A DNA stretch of 33,505 bases from Staphylococcus sp. GSSP0090 (GCF_013391405.1 NZ_JACBFD010000010.1:1-33505), one strand, 5' to 3'. Shown: positions 17,485 through 27,082, numbered from the stretch's first letter. The notes: generated by a model from the letters alone, not told the origin. Translations and numbers: made by a program.

Positions 17485-18868
17485 TTAATCTGCTTTTTTA
17501 GGATCTTTGTCAATTGTGACTATAAAGGTCGTTCCATTATTGATCTCGCTGTCTACCGTTATCGTTCCGTGATGCAGTTCGAAAATTGCTTTTGCTATTG
17601 CTAAACCGAGCCCATTACTGTTATCGTGATTGCTTGCTTTGTAGAAACGTTCAAATAAACGAGATTGTGTTTCTTCTGTCATGCCTTCACCGTCATCAGT
17701 AATCGTACATGTGATTGTCTCTGAATTTTGTGTAAGTGTGATGTCAACCATGCCACCGGTTGTAGAGTATTTTATCGCATTTGTAATTAAATTTTGAAAT
17801 GCTTGATGTAATAAGCGTTCGTTACCACGCATATGACTCGTTGCTAAGTCTGACATGATAATAAGATCTTTTTCATTAGCAGAAAATTGCTCGTGTCTAA
17901 TAATTTTTTTAATTAACTGATTTAATTGAATATCGTCTTCAAAATCTAAATGTGCACCATTATCAATTTCTGACAATAATAACAATGCTTTAGTTAATTC
18001 ACTGAGTTGAGTTGTGATTTCATATATTTCTTCGATGTATTGTGCACGTGCATCATCTGTTTTAGCATATTTTAATAAATCAAGAAGATGATGAATATGT
18101 GTGAGTGGTGTTTTAATTTCATGCGATACATTTTGAACAAAGTGTTGTCTCATATCATCTAATTGCTTAAGAGATAGGCGCATTTTATCAAAACGATATT
18201 GTAAGGTACCAAATTCATCTTTACGTGTCACTTGAATTTCCTCATCAAAATTACCTTGCATCAATCGTTCTGTCGCATGTTTTAACTGTTGTATCGGTTT
18301 GATAATCGTATAAGTGGATGAAATAACCAATATAATAGAGAAAACTAATAATAATGTGATTAGAATAGCAAGAAATATTCTAAATTCACTAAAGGTTTTG
18401 CCTATATCAGGCCGCATAAAAACGGCATAGTCGTGACCATTAGATTGGAAATGTATACCAACTGTGTTTTTCGTTGTATTTTCAAAAAAAACCAGTGATA
18501 ATAGGATTATAGGGTAAATTTTTAATACCATGATAGTCTTTACCACTTAATACAGATTGTGCAGTTTTTTGGCTAATATTATCTTTTCTGAATTGAGTAC
18601 CATAATATGCACGATGACCATTTTCAGAAATAGTCATTACTTGGTAATTCATTTCTCCCAAATGATTGAAAAAGGGGGTGGGTGCCTTAATCTGTGACTG
18701 TTTTTGATATTGAATAGAATCCTTTAAAGTACGCATGATTTTAGCATCATTATTTTCTTTTAAGTAGTTATGATAAATGATGTTAGTGCAAAGGAAACTC
18801 GCAATTGCACAAAATATCATCACAGTGATTGTGTAAATGGCTATTCGTGTATAGAGTGATTTAAACAT
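17485..18868 (-). pseudogene. hssS: Haem sensor histidine kinase HssS, split by a +1 frameshift in a homopolymer
   Basis: HssS is the membrane kinase that senses haem stress and phosphorylates HssR. Two frames together encode a complete protein: the first (from ATG 18868) gives membrane helix 1 and the extracellular sensor to ...NPIITGFF and then stops; the second continues [12 protein letters not shown]..., helix 2, HAMP, the H-box [11 protein letters not shown] and the ATPase motifs DDGEGM and [10 protein letters not shown]. The break is at eight Ts on the coding strand (plus-strand A run 18484-18491); seven would restore one frame of about 460 residues, close to the S. aureus protein (457). 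The start overlaps the hssR stop, as expected of an operon. No ribosome site is seen for separate translation of the kinase half. Real inactivation, phase variation and sequencing error all remain possible. Confidence 0.9.
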
Positions 18869-19535
18869 GATCATCCACCTTATAGCCCAGTCCTCGAACG
18901 GTGTGGATCGTAACAGAAGACTCTATTTTTTCAAGACGTTTTCTCAAACGTTTAATATGAACATCCACTGTACGTTCATCTCCTTCATAATCAAACCCCC
19001 ATATTTTTTCAATTAATGCATCGCGATTAAAGACTTGCCTTGGATTAGAAGCCAGTAAAAATAACAACTGAAATTCTTTATTAGGTAAGTTCATTGATTT
19101 TGATGAAGATTGAATTTCTAAATAAGACTGGTTCAATGTAAGGTTACCGATTGAAATTTCATTATTAACATTAATATTATATCGTTTAAGTACAGCTTTA
19201 ATTCTAAATAGCAACTCCTTAACTTCAAAAGGTTTTGTGACATAATCATCGGTACCAGTTAAATACGCTTGTTCTTTGTCACTTAAAGCATCACGCGCAG
19301 TTAACATAATGACTGGTATATCGAAATCTTCTTTTAGTATTTTACATAATTCAAAACCGCTCATTTCTCCCATCATTACATCTACAATGGCAATATCGAC
19401 TTGGTGTGTATCAAGGTAAGATAAAGCATTTTCTGCGCTAGATTGAACAATGGCTTCAAAATTTTCACGTTTAATAAATGTTGAAACGTATTCTCTTATT
19501 TTTGGATCATCATCGACAATGAGACAAGTTGTCAT
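18861..19535 (-). CDS. hssR: Haem response regulator HssR
   Basis: This 224-residue OmpR-family regulator matches S. aureus HssR in length. The receiver domain holds DDD at 8-10, the phosphoacceptor Asp52 in IVDVMMGE, and TKPF near residue 100; the C-terminal winged helix ends RTVDVHIKRLRKRLE...VRGLGYKVDDHV. It activates hrtBA when phosphorylated by HssS. The ATG at 19535 follows AAGGAGCG; a longer frame to 19622 passes through the promoter and is rejected. The hssS start codon overlaps the last codons. A promoter TTGTAT-N17-TATAAT (minus strand, 19595-19567) drives the pair. The gene looks intact although its kinase partner is frameshifted. Confidence 0.94.
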   Translation of the reverse strand: MTTCLIVDDDPKIREYVSTFIKRENFEAIVQSSAENALSYLDTHQVDIAIVDVMMGEMSGFELCKILKEDFDIPVIMLTARDALSDKEQAYLTGTDDYVTKPFEVKELLFRIKAVLKRYNINVNNEISIGNLTLNQSYLEIQSSSKSMNLPNKEFQLLFLLASNPRQVFNRDALIEKIWGFDYEGDERTVDVHIKRLRKRLEKIESSVTIHTVRGLGYKVDDHV

Positions 19536-19566
19536 ACGCAAGCGCTCCTTATTCAGTATTATGATT

Positions 19567-19595
19567 ATTATAAATGTAACATCTTGACTATACAA
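19567..19595 (-). promoter_or_regulatory. hssRS promoter
   Basis: On the minus strand, TTGTAT (19595-19590) and TATAAT (19572-19567) are 17 bases apart and end 31 bases before the hssR ATG. Confidence 0.75.
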
Positions 19596-19623
19596 ATTGT
19601 AAAAAATGAGATTATTAATCAAA

Positions 19624-19643
19624 GTTCATATTGAGTTCACATT
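19624..19643 (+). promoter_or_regulatory. HssR-binding direct repeat upstream of hrtBA
   Basis: GTTCATATT (19624-19632) and GTTCACATT (19635-19643) form a direct repeat two bases apart, differing at one base. This resembles the direct repeat required for HssR activation in S. aureus. It lies 48 bases before the hrtB start. Confidence 0.85.
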
Positions 19644-19690
19644 GATAGCATAAACTCCAAATATAAGTTTTGAAGAAGGAGTTGGAAATG

Positions 19691-20743
19691 ATGAAATTAG
19701 CTTGGCAAGAAATTAAATATTATAAGTTTCGCTACATTTTAATCATGCTCATCATCTTACTGTTAGGTATTATGGTGTTATTTATAAGTGGATTAGCGCA
19801 AGGGTTAGCAAGAGAAAATGTTTCGATGCTAGACAATATGAAATCAGAAAAATATATATTACAAGATAATAAGCAACCACAAATTGAGAAGTCCATTATC
19901 AAACCAGAACAGCAAAATAAAATTGAAGATATAACTGGTCAAACACCGTTAAAAATGGCATCTCAAACATTAAAAATTGATAAAAATGAAGAAGATGTCT
20001 TAATGATCAATACGGTTAAAAATGAAAAACCAGCATTAAAAGAAGGGAACTATCCTACTGAAAATGACGAAGTAGCAATTAATAATAAACTCACTGCTGA
20101 TGGCATTAAAGTAGGCGATGATATTCAACTTAAAGATGGGAAAACATTAAAAGTATCAGGCATACTGAATGATACGATGCACTCGCATAGTTCAGTTATT
20201 ATGATGAATAACAGTGGTTTTGATGCATTAAATAAACAGGCCAGTACAATTTATCCAGTTAAAAATTTATCTGAGACTGAACAAGATAAAGTGAACGATA
20301 TTTCTGGTGTGAAAGTATTTAGTGAAGATGATATAACAAGTGAAATCCCTAGTTATCAAGCAGAACAAGCGCCTTTAAATATGATGATTATCAGTTTGTT
20401 TGTCATTTCAGCGATTGTACTAAGTGCATTTTTCTATGTAATGACAATTCAAAAGATACCTGAAATCGGTATTTTAAAAGCGATTGGTATTAAGACTAGA
20501 CATTTATTAAGTGCGTTAATTATTCAAATATTAATTACGACAATGATAGGCGTTATGATTTCAGTTGCTATCATTACAGGCTTATCATTTATCATGCCAG
20601 TATCTATGCCGTTCCACGTTACGACATCTAATTTACTATTAGTGGTAGGCGTGTTTATTGTTGTAGCTATCGTAGGTGCGACATTATCATTCATCAAATT
20701 ATTTAAAGTGGATCCTATTGAAGCAATTGGAGGTGGAGAATAA
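19691..20743 (+). CDS. hrtB: Haem-regulated transporter permease HrtB
   Basis: This 350-residue MacB/FtsX-type permease is the membrane half of the HrtAB haem efflux pump. It has one N-terminal helix (about 12-34, [15 protein letters not shown]), a large extracellular domain, and three C-terminal helices with the conserved [14 protein letters not shown] and [12 protein letters not shown]. It aligns well with S. aureus HrtB in memory, which supports the second of two tandem ATGs (19688, 19691) as start; AGAAGGAG lies at 19674-19681. An in-frame TTG at 19670 precedes the ribosome site and is rejected. The stop TAA shares a base with the ATG of hrtA, indicating translational coupling. Confidence 0.94.
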   Translation: MKLAWQEIKYYKFRYILIMLIILLLGIMVLFISGLAQGLARENVSMLDNMKSEKYILQDNKQPQIEKSIIKPEQQNKIEDITGQTPLKMASQTLKIDKNEEDVLMINTVKNEKPALKEGNYPTENDEVAINNKLTADGIKVGDDIQLKDGKTLKVSGILNDTMHSHSSVIMMNNSGFDALNKQASTIYPVKNLSETEQDKVNDISGVKVFSEDDITSEIPSYQAEQAPLNMMIISLFVISAIVLSAFFYVMTIQKIPEIGILKAIGIKTRHLLSALIIQILITTMIGVMISVAIITGLSFIMPVSMPFHVTTSNLLLVVGVFIVVAIVGATLSFIKLFKVDPIEAIGGGE

Positions 20744-21411
20744 TGAGTTTACAAGTTAAAAATATTAAAAAATCATTTGGTCATGGACAATCAGAAACAC
20801 CAGTATTGAAGGGCATCAATTTTAATGTGAATGAAGGCGAGTTTGTTATTTTGAATGGTGCATCAGGATCTGGAAAAACGACATTATTAACGATTTTAGG
20901 AGGTTTACTTTCACAAAGTAGTGGGGAGATTTTTTATAATGACAAACCACTATTTACTGGAGATAGAAAGGCTTCAGAATTAAGATTAAATGAAATTGGA
21001 TTTATCTTTCAGTCATCTCATTTAGTACCGTATTTAAAAGTCAAAGCACAATTGACAACGATTGGAAAAGAAGCGGGAATGAGTAAGAAAGAAGCAGAGC
21101 AAAGAGCAGAAACGTTACTAAATCAAATAGGACTCAATCATCGTTTGAATGTCTTTCCTCATATGCTTTCAGGAGGAGAAAAACAACGTGTAGCAATAAT
21201 GAGAGCACTCATGAATCATCCTAAAATCATATTAGCTGATGAACCAACTGCAAGTTTAGACGCTGAACGTGCGACAGAAGTTATTGAAATGATCAAGAAT
21301 CAAATTCAAAGTCAAAAAATGATTGGAATCATGATTACCCATGATAAACGTTTGTTCGAATATGCTGACAAAGTAATAGAATTAGATGATGGCGTGATTA
21401 CAAACGCTTAA
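20743..21411 (+). CDS. hrtA: Haem-regulated transporter ATPase HrtA
   Basis: This 222-residue ABC ATPase drives HrtB. Walker A GASGSGKT is at 39-46, the Q-loop FQSS at 89-92, signature LSGGEKQR at 142-149, Walker B IILADEP at 162-168 and the H-loop ITHDKR near 200. It belongs to the LolD/MacB group. It starts within the hrtB stop codon (TAATG) and has no separate promoter. A terminator at 21444-21488 ends the operon. HrtAB removes toxic haem from the membrane; expression depends on HssRS, whose kinase is disrupted in this sequence. Confidence 0.95.
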   Translation: MSLQVKNIKKSFGHGQSETPVLKGINFNVNEGEFVILNGASGSGKTTLLTILGGLLSQSSGEIFYNDKPLFTGDRKASELRLNEIGFIFQSSHLVPYLKVKAQLTTIGKEAGMSKKEAEQRAETLLNQIGLNHRLNVFPHMLSGGEKQRVAIMRALMNHPKIILADEPTASLDAERATEVIEMIKNQIQSQKMIGIMITHDKRLFEYADKVIELDDGVITNA

Positions 21412-21443
21412 ATGAAATACGTTTTATTTTAAATACAGTGTAA

Positions 21444-21488
21444 TAGACATACCCTCCACTTTTATTTGTAGAGGGTATGTCTATTTTT
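21444..21488 (+). terminator. Terminator after hrtA
   Basis: A 13-pair perfect stem (21444-21456 with 21471-21483) with a 14-base loop is followed by five Ts. Confidence 0.88.
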
Positions 21489-21575
21489 ATATTTGGGCGT
21501 ACTTATACTTAACACATTTGAAAGTATAAACGTTTTTCATTCATTTCAATTAAACAAAGAGTAACGATGAGATTA

Positions 21576-22553
21576 TTAAAGCGGTATACTTGGAATAAAC
21601 CAATATGCAATCATGCAAATAAAAAACAATGCAGCAAAGTAAATTGTGAGTAATAATTTATACTGATACATTAATGCCAAGAAGTCACGAATTAATGCAA
21701 TTTCAAAAAAATGGTAAGGTGTATGACTTCCCACACCAGTCAATTTTAAGTTGAATTTTTGTCCAAAACGTAAAGCGCGCATAATATGAAATTGACTAGT
21801 GACACAGACAATTTTCGGGATGGATGCGAAATGGCTATGAACGAGTGATTTTGTAAATTCAATATTCTCTGATGTACTTGTAGATTGATCTTCTAACATA
21901 ATACGATTCGATTCAATGCCATGATGCATCAAATAGCGTTGCATAGCTAGCGCTTCCGAAATGGGTTCATCAGGTCCTTGTCCACCACTCACAATAAACA
22001 TTGCATGTGGTTGTTTCTGATGTAATGTTAGAGCGCAATCTAAACGGTTAGCTAACATAGGCGTTACATTTTCTGTGAATATGCCTGCACCGAGAACAAG
22101 GATGGCATCGAAATCAGGTTTAGGTTTATGATTTAAAAAGTTTGAAGAACATAGCATATAACAAATAAAAGTGAAAAGTGTGCTGAATGCTATAGCTGAA
22201 ATCCATAAAAAGATAACGTTTATACCAATAGGAATAAAACTAATATATAAGCACGCAAGCGTGAAAACTATGAGCTTAAAAACGATATAATAAAGTCGTT
22301 TTAAGAAAAGGGCACTCTTACGATATTGCATTAAATGCTTATGTTTGATGTGTAACAATATAACACCTATCGTCATGACAGCAAGAATATCAATAGGTAA
22401 CGCATGTTCACCAATATGTATAATGATCACAATATAACCTAATATTACCTGGGAAATATAGATTGAGAGGTGTGCCGAATATTTAAAGTTAAAAAACATA
22501 CACAAATATGTAAATAATACAACAATACATAAAGCCAAAGTTAACATATCCAT
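21576..22553 (-). CDS. DUF218 (YdcF/SanA-like) membrane protein
   Basis: This 325-residue protein has five or so N-terminal membrane helices (about residues 1-135), a cytoplasmic-type or extracellular alpha/beta DUF218 domain (about 145-275) and one C-terminal helix (about 298-320). The DUF218 domain shows ILVLGAGI, the IVSGGQGPDEPISEA nucleotide-like loop, LEDQSTSTSENI and VTSQFHIMRA, the standard signature blocks. Members such as SanA and ElyC affect envelope integrity, but the reaction is not established. It is transcribed alone, divergent from tcaR, with about 216 bases between them. No terminator other than the hrtA hairpin is seen beyond its stop. Confidence 0.85.
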   Translation of the reverse strand: MDMLTLALCIVVLFTYLCMFFNFKYSAHLSIYISQVILGYIVIIIHIGEHALPIDILAVMTIGVILLHIKHKHLMQYRKSALFLKRLYYIVFKLIVFTLACLYISFIPIGINVIFLWISAIAFSTLFTFICYMLCSSNFLNHKPKPDFDAILVLGAGIFTENVTPMLANRLDCALTLHQKQPHAMFIVSGGQGPDEPISEALAMQRYLMHHGIESNRIMLEDQSTSTSENIEFTKSLVHSHFASIPKIVCVTSQFHIMRALRFGQKFNLKLTGVGSHTPYHFFEIALIRDFLALMYQYKLLLTIYFAALFFICMIAYWFIPSIPL

Positions 22554-22769
22554 GCCTCACTTCCAATTTTTATAGTATATTAAATGTAGTGTAATCTTTC
22601 GAAATAAGCAAATTTAATTAGGATACTTAAGTAATCAAGTATAAATATGAATTAATAAAAGTATAAGATGTGAATTTTACCTTTTATACATAATAAAATA
22701 TTGATATCATTAACATAATATAAAAAAGCAAAATTAAATAATTTGAAATGGAATATTGAGGTGACAGTG

Positions 22770-23234
22770 ATGGTAAAAAATTTAGGGAATCATATTGAAT
22801 TTATGGGAGAATTCATTGATGACGTAAATACATTGATGGCAAAATTACTAAAAGCATTGAGAGAAGAATATAAAATTTCAAAAGAACAGGCTAATGTGAT
22901 TTTGATGTTAGAAAATGAAAAAACAATGACTTTGACAGAAATCACAGAGAAACAAGGTGTGAATAAAGCGGCTGTAAGTAGAAGAATTAAAAAATTAATA
23001 CAATCTGAAGTTGTAGAATGGGACAAAGCTGAAGAGAATACAGACCAACGTTTAAAATATATTAAATTAACGGAAAAAGGAAAACAATTCAACCGGGAAA
23101 GTAAATCGATCATCAACGATATCGTAAGTGATATGTTACATGATTTGTCAGATGAGGAAATTGAACAGGCGAGATATGTACTGGAAATTATTGACCACCG
23201 ACTAAAGAATTTTAATCTGAAAAATCAATCATAA
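22770..23234 (+). CDS. tcaR: MarR-family regulator TcaR
   Basis: This 154-residue MarR-type winged-helix repressor matches staphylococcal TcaR, which controls ica biofilm genes and others. The recognition region is LTEITEKQGVNKAAVSRRIK, followed by the wing segment TDQRLKYIKLTEKG. The ATG at 22770 follows TTGAGGTG; a longer frame from a TTG at 22743 would add nine residues and begins before that site. tcaA follows 274 bases downstream, across a stretch with a weak hairpin (23250-23273) and no gene, so tcaA probably has its own promoter. TcaR responds to salicylate and some antibiotics in published work on the family. Confidence 0.9.
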   Translation: MVKNLGNHIEFMGEFIDDVNTLMAKLLKALREEYKISKEQANVILMLENEKTMTLTEITEKQGVNKAAVSRRIKKLIQSEVVEWDKAEENTDQRLKYIKLTEKGKQFNRESKSIINDIVSDMLHDLSDEEIEQARYVLEIIDHRLKNFNLKNQS

Positions 23235-23249
23235 GGACACTTAATGTAA

Positions 23250-23273
23250 AACGCGATATATGAATATTGCGTT
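23250..23273 (+). other. Hairpin after tcaR
   Basis: AACGCGATAT (23250-23259), loop ATGA, ATATTGCGTT (23264-23273) pair along 10 bases with one G-T. No T run follows, so it may be a weak terminator, an mRNA end stabiliser, or an operator. Confidence 0.35.
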
Positions 23274-23508
23274 GTTATTCACACTTGTCGTAACTGGGAA
23301 ATGAAAGTCAAAATGTGGTATTGGACTAACGATGTATATCATTCTGATTGTGCATTTCATATAATAAGTTGAGTAAAGTAAAATTGGTAAAACGTGTTGG
23401 TGTATTAGATTAATTAAAGTAGCAATAACAAGCTTACATATAGTTTCATTTTATTATGTGTTAAAATAATACGATGGTGTATGAATTCAAAGATAAAGAG
23501 GTGATAAA

Positions 23509-24894
23509 ATGCGAAAATGTCCTAAATGTGGGGGGAATATGAGAGACAAACAGAAAAAGTGTGGCCATTGTGGATATGAAGTCACTGATCACAACTCAGA
23601 ACAGCTCACGCGTTCATTAAAAGATAATAAAAAAAGCGCAAATATAAAAGCACGTAAAGTTATCCCCTGGGGAATTGCATTCTTTATCATTATCTTACTT
23701 ATTATTATTTTCTTCTTATTAAAAAACTTTAATTCACCTGAAGCGCAATCAGAGTTGCTTATCAATGCGGTTGATAATAATGATACACAAAAGCTTTCAA
23801 CTATTCTAAGTACTCAAAATAATAGTGTAGATGAAACAGAAGCAACCGCTTATATTAAATATATAAAAAATGAAGTTGGGATGAACAACTTTGTAAAAGA
23901 TGTGAATCAAAAAATCAAAAAGTTGAATGATAGTGAGACAAAAGAAGCGGATTTTGTCACTGCAAAAAATGGAGAAAATGTATTGAGAGTGAGTAAAAAC
24001 GGAAGACGTTATTTAATTTTTGATAATATGAGTTTTACAGCTCCTACAAAAGAAGCTATCGTTAAACCTAAATACGATGCGACATATAAGTTTAAATCTG
24101 ATGATAAGCAAAAAACAGTTACAGCGGAAAAAAATAAAACGACTGTGTTAGGTAAATTTATTCCAGGCGATTATATACTAGAAACTAAAAAAGAAACAGA
24201 AAATGGTCAATTTGATGGTCAGTTAAAATTCAATTTTAATAACAGTAATAATGAAACGATAGATGTAAGTGAAGATTTTAACGAAGCATATATTCAAGTT
24301 GAACTAAGCGGTGCATCAGAAATTGATAAAGACACTGTAAAAGTGAAAATCAACGATAAAACTTATGATTATGCCAAAGCGAAAGAAATTGGACCATATC
24401 CAAAAACAAATGATATTACGGTTTCTGCTGAAGGCGAAGCTAAGAAGAAAACATTTAAGTCTGCCGAAACGACTGTTAAAACAGATAATCTAAAAGATAA
24501 AACAAAAGTAACATTGAATTTTGACGATGATGAAATTCAATCTTATGTAGATAAAAAAGAAAAAGAAGAGAATAGCTTTAGAAATAAGGTGGCTAATTTT
24601 TTCGGTAATTTCACTACAGCGATGAATAGTGCACATAGTCAAAGTGATTTTTCTTTAGTATCAACATATTTGAAGAAAAATACGGATAGCTATAAGTCGA
24701 CTAAAAGTGATGTCAACTCAAATCATTTTTTCTATTTACAACAACCACAAATAACAGAAATCGTTAAGCAGGGTAAAACATTTTATGTAACTGGACAAGC
24801 TTTGAAAGAAAATGGTCAATATGGAGAAGTTGACTATCAATTAGAAGGCGATGATGATGCTGATAATTTAAAAGTAGTTAAATATTCAGAGTAA
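23509..24894 (+). CDS. tcaA: Teicoplanin-associated membrane protein TcaA
   Basis: This 461-residue protein matches staphylococcal TcaA (about 460 residues) in architecture. Residues 1-25 form a zinc ribbon (CPKCGG...CGHCGYE), one membrane helix spans about 51-73, and the rest is an extracellular, lysine-rich domain with repeated NTF2/Ig-like modules; a small domain near residues 365-455 closes it. In S. aureus, loss or change of TcaA alters glycopeptide susceptibility and wall charge. GAGGTGAT precedes the ATG. A strong terminator at 24971-25016 separates it from tcaB. Confidence 0.9.
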   Translation: MRKCPKCGGNMRDKQKKCGHCGYEVTDHNSEQLTRSLKDNKKSANIKARKVIPWGIAFFIIILLIIIFFLLKNFNSPEAQSELLINAVDNNDTQKLSTILSTQNNSVDETEATAYIKYIKNEVGMNNFVKDVNQKIKKLNDSETKEADFVTAKNGENVLRVSKNGRRYLIFDNMSFTAPTKEAIVKPKYDATYKFKSDDKQKTVTAEKNKTTVLGKFIPGDYILETKKETENGQFDGQLKFNFNNSNNETIDVSEDFNEAYIQVELSGASEIDKDTVKVKINDKTYDYAKAKEIGPYPKTNDITVSAEGEAKKKTFKSAETTVKTDNLKDKTKVTLNFDDDEIQSYVDKKEKEENSFRNKVANFFGNFTTAMNSAHSQSDFSLVSTYLKKNTDSYKSTKSDVNSNHFFYLQQPQITEIVKQGKTFYVTGQALKENGQYGEVDYQLEGDDDADNLKVVKYSE

Positions 24895-24970
24895 TTTATA
24901 AAAATATTCAAAATTACCACACATTGTCGTAATCATAAATAAAGTAGTCAATGCTTGAAATGTTTGTGAG

Positions 24971-25016
24971 CGAGGTTGAAATCAAAATTTTAATTTGATT
25001 TCAACCTCGTTTTTTT
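24971..25016 (+). terminator. Terminator between tcaA and tcaB
   Basis: A 16-pair stem (24971-24986 with 24994-25009) is followed by seven Ts, 77 bases after the tcaA stop. tcaB therefore needs a promoter of its own; TATAAT at about 25085-25090 is a candidate -10. Confidence 0.92.
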
Positions 25017-25123
25017 GTACAGGGACAAGAATATACAAGCAACTATTTAAAAGTGGGAACGTTAAAGCTATAATGATATTAATATATAATGATAGAAATC
25101 GAATTATTTTTAGGAGAACTGAA

Positions 25124-26347
25124 ATGACTCATAAACAAGCACAACACAAGCAATCATTATTGTTTGTCATTATTTTGGGGGCTTTAACAGCAATTGGAGC
25201 TTTATCTATTGATATGTTCTTGCCTGGATTGCCTCAAATACAATCAGATTTTGGTACAACAACTTCAAATTCACAATTAACGTTATCCTTATTTATGATT
25301 GGTCTTGCTTTAGGTAATTTATTTGTTGGACCAATTTCTGATGCCATAGGTAGGAAAACACCACTTATTGTGGCAATGTCAATTTTTACTTTGGCAAGTA
25401 TAGGTATTATTTTCGTAGATAATATTTGGCTCATGGTCGCATTAAGATTTGTTCAAGGATTCTGCGGTGGTGCCGGTGCGGTTATATCACGTGCAATATC
25501 AAGTGATTTATATAGTGGAAAGCAACTAACAAAATTTTTAGCCTTACTCATGTTAGTAAATGGTGTAGCACCTGTCATAGCGCCTGCATTAGGTGGCGTT
25601 ATACTATCCTTCGCTACTTGGCGTATGGTTTTTGTTATTTTAACGTTGTTTGGTATTTCAATGGTTATTGGTTCTTTATTTAAAGTGCCTGAATCTTTGA
25701 AAGTAGAAGAGCGAGATAGCCCACAACTTGGTAGTATCTTTAAAAATTTCAAGCAATTATTAATTACACCAAGATTTGTATTGCCGATGTTAATCCAAGG
25801 TGTAACCTTTATTATGCTATTTAGTTACATATCTGCTTCACCATTTATTACACAAAGTATTTATCAAATGTCGGCGCAACAATTTAGTATTATGTTTGCG
25901 GTCATTGGCATTAGTTTGATTATTTCTAGCCAATTGACAGGTAAAATGGTTGATTATATTAATCGACAAACTTTGTTAAGAATTTTAACCGTCATACAAA
26001 TGATTGGCGTCGTAGTCGTGACGATGACACTAGTGATGCATTTATCCATGTGGTTATTATTTATTGGCTTCGTCATTCTCGTTGCACCGGTTACGGGTGT
26101 AGCGACATTAGGTTTTTCAATTGCGATGGATGAGCGCACAGGTGGTAATGGTAGTGCTTCTAGTTTGTTAGGATTAGTTCAATCCTTATTAGGAGGTCTT
26201 GTTTCGCCTTTAGTAGGAATGATGGGGGAAGACAGTTATATACCTTATATTACAATCATTGTGATAGCTGGGATCTTACTCATTATGCTACAATGTATCA
26301 ATTATTTTGTTTTTAAACATATACCATCTAAAAATAGTGTTGAATAA
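25124..26347 (+). CDS. tcaB: Bcr/CflA-family MFS drug transporter TcaB
   Basis: This 407-residue protein with 12 helices is a DHA1 drug:H+ antiporter of the Bcr/CflA subfamily. Typical blocks are IDMFLPGLPQIQSDF in the first loop, LFVGPISDAIGRKTPLI (motif A), RFVQGFCGGAGAVISRAI (motif B) and APVIAPALGGVI (motif C). It follows tcaA in the order known for staphylococcal tcaRAB. The ATG at 25124 follows TAGGAGA; an in-frame extension to 24995 runs back into the preceding terminator and is rejected. The export substrate is unknown. A hairpin at 26375-26426 ends the unit. Confidence 0.9.
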   Translation: MTHKQAQHKQSLLFVIILGALTAIGALSIDMFLPGLPQIQSDFGTTTSNSQLTLSLFMIGLALGNLFVGPISDAIGRKTPLIVAMSIFTLASIGIIFVDNIWLMVALRFVQGFCGGAGAVISRAISSDLYSGKQLTKFLALLMLVNGVAPVIAPALGGVILSFATWRMVFVILTLFGISMVIGSLFKVPESLKVEERDSPQLGSIFKNFKQLLITPRFVLPMLIQGVTFIMLFSYISASPFITQSIYQMSAQQFSIMFAVIGISLIISSQLTGKMVDYINRQTLLRILTVIQMIGVVVVTMTLVMHLSMWLLFIGFVILVAPVTGVATLGFSIAMDERTGGNGSASSLLGLVQSLLGGLVSPLVGMMGEDSYIPYITIIVIAGILLIMLQCINYFVFKHIPSKNSVE

Positions 26348-26374
26348 TGAATGCGGATGAGACATATGAATAAA

Positions 26375-26426
26375 CTCCCTTTAAAGTAGCCATTTTATAA
26401 ATGAAAACTAAAAAGGGAGCTTTTTT
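26375..26426 (+). terminator. Terminator after tcaB
   Basis: CTCCCTTT (26375-26382) pairs with AAAGGGAG (26412-26419), with weaker inner pairing, and six Ts follow at 26421-26426. The large loop makes it less certain than the others. Confidence 0.7.
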
Positions 26427-26474
26427 ATGTCTGAAAACCGCAATATTGCACATGTCTGTTATAACGCACATGTA

Positions 26475-27023
26475 TTAGCGTCTGAGTTTTATAGCATTTG
26501 CTAGTAAAATTTGTGCCAGTTCATCAGGTGATTCGATACACTCTTCACGTATCCAAAAGTAGATAATACCAATTTGTCCTCCAATGGCATACGTAACAAA
26601 TTGCTTTTTCTTCAATACTGTCGTGAAGTCTACAAGCATATTCATATACGTTTCTTTTGTAATCTTTACATAATCCGTAAATAGATCTCGATTAGGATGT
26701 GATACGAATATGGCATGGAAAAAACCATAGTGACGTTTAATATAAGTTAATATGATTTTGAAAAATTGATAGAGTTTAAAATGATTAATTTCATCTTTAT
26801 CGAAACTGAAGTAAAGTGCATTTAATAATTTTTTATATTTTTGAAGATGGTATGTTTGAATTGTAGATAATAGGTCATATTTATCTACAAAATAATCATA
26901 GTAGGTCGTTCGATTAATACCACTATAAGCACAAATCATTTTAATAGTTATATCTTCAAATGGATGTTCTTCTAGCAAGGTAATCATATTTCGAATAATT
27001 TTTTTTTTAGCTTTCTGTTTCAT
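26475..27023 (-). CDS. TetR-family regulator, divergent from the emrAB-like pump
   Basis: This 182-residue protein has an N-terminal TetR helix-turn-helix (about residues 23-48, DITIKMICAYSGINRTTYYDYF) and a C-terminal ligand domain of the TetR_C_33/DhaS-like type (ILTYIKRHYGFFHAIF). The ATG at 27023 follows AAGGAGATAAA; a longer frame from 27053 lies ahead of that site. It is divergent from the emrA/emrB-like genes, and a 7+7-base inverted repeat at 27058-27082 lies between them, so it probably represses the pump and perhaps itself. Ligand unknown. By position it matches the regulator next to the same pump in S. aureus, from memory. Confidence 0.88.
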   Translation of the reverse strand: MKQKAKKKIIRNMITLLEEHPFEDITIKMICAYSGINRTTYYDYFVDKYDLLSTIQTYHLQKYKKLLNALYFSFDKDEINHFKLYQFFKIILTYIKRHYGFFHAIFVSHPNRDLFTDYVKITKETYMNMLVDFTTVLKKKQFVTYAIGGQIGIIYFWIREECIESPDELAQILLANAIKLRR

Positions 27024-27057
27024 TTTATCTCCTTCAAAATTGCATGAAATCACTTAC

Positions 27058-27082
27058 CCGACACATTTTATAGAAGTGTCGG
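27058..27082. promoter_or_regulatory. Candidate TetR operator in the divergent promoter
   Basis: CCGACAC (27058-27064) and GTGTCGG (27076-27082) are perfect inverted arms 11 bases apart. A -10 TATAAT for emrA lies at 27106-27111, so the palindrome is just upstream of or over its -35 zone. Seven Ts follow, so a hairpin-terminator reading is possible, but no plus-strand gene ends here. Confidence 0.65.

Noticed and set aside
18482..18546. Two separate genes, an N-terminal sensor and a free kinase
   Set aside because: The pieces join exactly at the homopolymer to give one HssS-like protein, and the kinase half has no plausible ribosome site, so a frameshift explains it better.
26448..26473. Direct repeat GCACATGT twice, 18 bases apart, beyond the tcaB terminator
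   Set aside because: Only two short copies, lying just past the end of the TetR gene and far from its promoter; likely chance.
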